A DNA stretch of 64,000 nt, from positions 124,001 to 188,000 of the forward strand of contig NZ_CP060783.1 in the NCBI RefSeq assembly GCF_014489535.1, in the 5' to 3' direction. Positions within the stretch are counted from its first letter, which is position 1, and every line of letters begins with the position of its first letter. Shown piece after piece: positions 63,510 through 64,000 of this stretch. Below the pieces are notes generated by a model. That model saw only the letters and a list, made by a program, of their open reading frames with translations. It made no database searches and was not told the DNA's origin. Made by a program: the position numbers and the translations under genes. This stretch comes from Diaphorobacter aerolatus. GTDB taxonomy: Bacteria; Pseudomonadota; Gammaproteobacteria; Burkholderiales; Burkholderiaceae_C.

Positions 63510-64000
63510 TCACAGCTCGTAGTCGTTGACGTGGCCAATCATCGCGCGCATCACCAGATCGCGGTTCAGGCGGTCACTGAGCAGTTCGGCAAATTTGTAG
63601 ATGAAGTTGCGCAGATACGCGCCGCGCTTGAAAGCGACGCGCGCCACGTTCTGGCCGAACAGATGGCCCATGGGCCGCACGACGAGATCGCCGACGGGGT
63701 CATCGCGCATGGCCATTTCGGCGACGATGCCGACGCCCATGCCAAGGCGCACATAGGTCTTGATCACGTCCGAGTCGATGGCTTCGAGCACGATGCGCGG
63801 CTGCAGTTTGCGCGTGGCAAACGCCGCGTCGATCTTGCCGCGTCCGGTGAACGACGGGTGGTAGGTGACCAGCGGCTCGTGCGCGATGTCTTCGAGTCCG
63901 ATGCGTTCGCGTTGGGCGAGCGGATGGCTGGTCGGCATGACGAGCACATGCTGCCATTCGTAGCAGGGCAGCGTGACAAGATCAGGATAGTCCGCAAGCG
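63510..64000 (-). CDS. cysB: CysB-family LysR-type regulator, C-terminal part
   Basis: The effector-binding domain of a LysR-type regulator, with the 5' part outside the window. The stretch HPLAQRERIGLEDIAHEPLV, with LPCYEWQHVLVMPTSHP before it and KTYVRLGMGVGIVAEMAMRD after, is typical of CysB/Cbl proteins, which control sulfate assimilation in response to N-acetylserine or related signals. The end at 63510 is normal for the family. A Cbl-like paralogue cannot be excluded. Confidence 0.85.
   Translation of the reverse strand, partial: LADYPDLVTLPCYEWQHVLVMPTSHPLAQRERIGLEDIAHEPLVTYHPSFTGRGKIDAAFATRKLQPRIVLEAIDSDVIKTYVRLGMGVGIVAEMAMRDDPVGDLVVRPMGHLFGQNVARVAFKRGAYLRNFIYKFAELLSDRLNRDLVMRAMIGHVNDYEL

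Overview
The window looks like a chromosomal segment of a high-GC denitrifying betaproteobacterium, most likely a member of the Comamonadaceae (Burkholderiales). The isc operon, the yebC-purD-hemF-rsfS-rlmH-maf-rng neighbourhood and the overall protein character all point that way. No nosZ is present in the window, so denitrification is covered here only from nitrate to nitrous oxide.

Layout. 1-7.2 kb (+): the end of uvrB, then iscR-iscS-iscU-iscA-hscB-hscA-fdx (Fe-S cluster assembly), dnaQ and a tRNA-Val(CAC). 7.3-18.4 kb (-): one tightly overlapping run, napEDABC-ccmABCDEFGHI, encoding periplasmic nitrate reductase and System I cytochrome c maturation. A perfect FNR-type box lies upstream of it, and the molybdenum-cofactor gene mobA is divergent. 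19.9-25.8 kb (+): a secreted subtilisin-like protease with an unusual C-terminus, a small secreted protein, and an isoquinoline-oxidoreductase-like molybdenum hydroxylase pair. 25.9-26.1 kb (-): two more identical tRNA-Val(CAC) genes, inverted relative to the first. 26.2-38.5 kb: mixed genes, including a GAF protein, two GNAT acetyltransferases, a transglutaminase-like protein, exonuclease I, a sirtuin, an AI-2E/PerM transporter fused to extra cytoplasmic domains, upp, a PLP-dependent dehydratase, a GST and a HerA-like ATPase. 38.6-43.7 kb (+): yebC, purD, hemF, rsfS, rlmH, maf. 43.7-59.4 kb: a denitrification island on the minus strand, nirS-C-F-DL-G-H-J-N, norE-F-C-B-Q-D and a Crp/Fnr-type regulator, with nirE divergent. 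It covers cd1 nitrite reductase, heme d1 synthesis and cytochrome c-type nitric oxide reductase. 59.5-64 kb: rng, an orphan LuxR-type response regulator, an aminotransferase and the 3' part of a CysB-type regulator.

How the parts fit. NapABC reduces nitrate, MobA and the molybdenum cofactor serve NapA, the Ccm proteins mature the c-type cytochromes NapB, NapC, NirS, NirC, NirN and NorC, NirE/F/DL/G/H/J/N make heme d1 for NirS, and NorCB with NorQD/EF removes nitric oxide. The island sits between maf and rng, which are normally adjacent in related genomes.

A strong caveat concerns the whole window. About 24 otherwise conserved genes are interrupted by roughly 38 single-base frameshifts. Every one is best explained by a missing G or C, mostly in a G/C run, and several fall in housekeeping genes (purD, yebC, hscA). 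I treat these as sequence errors, not pseudogenes, and annotate the full restored spans. I did not find a convincingly new biological system. The most unusual items are the PerM fusion protein, the protease with a C-terminal anchor, the inverted tRNA-Val-bounded nap-ccm segment, the island insertion and the hairpin inside the isc operon.
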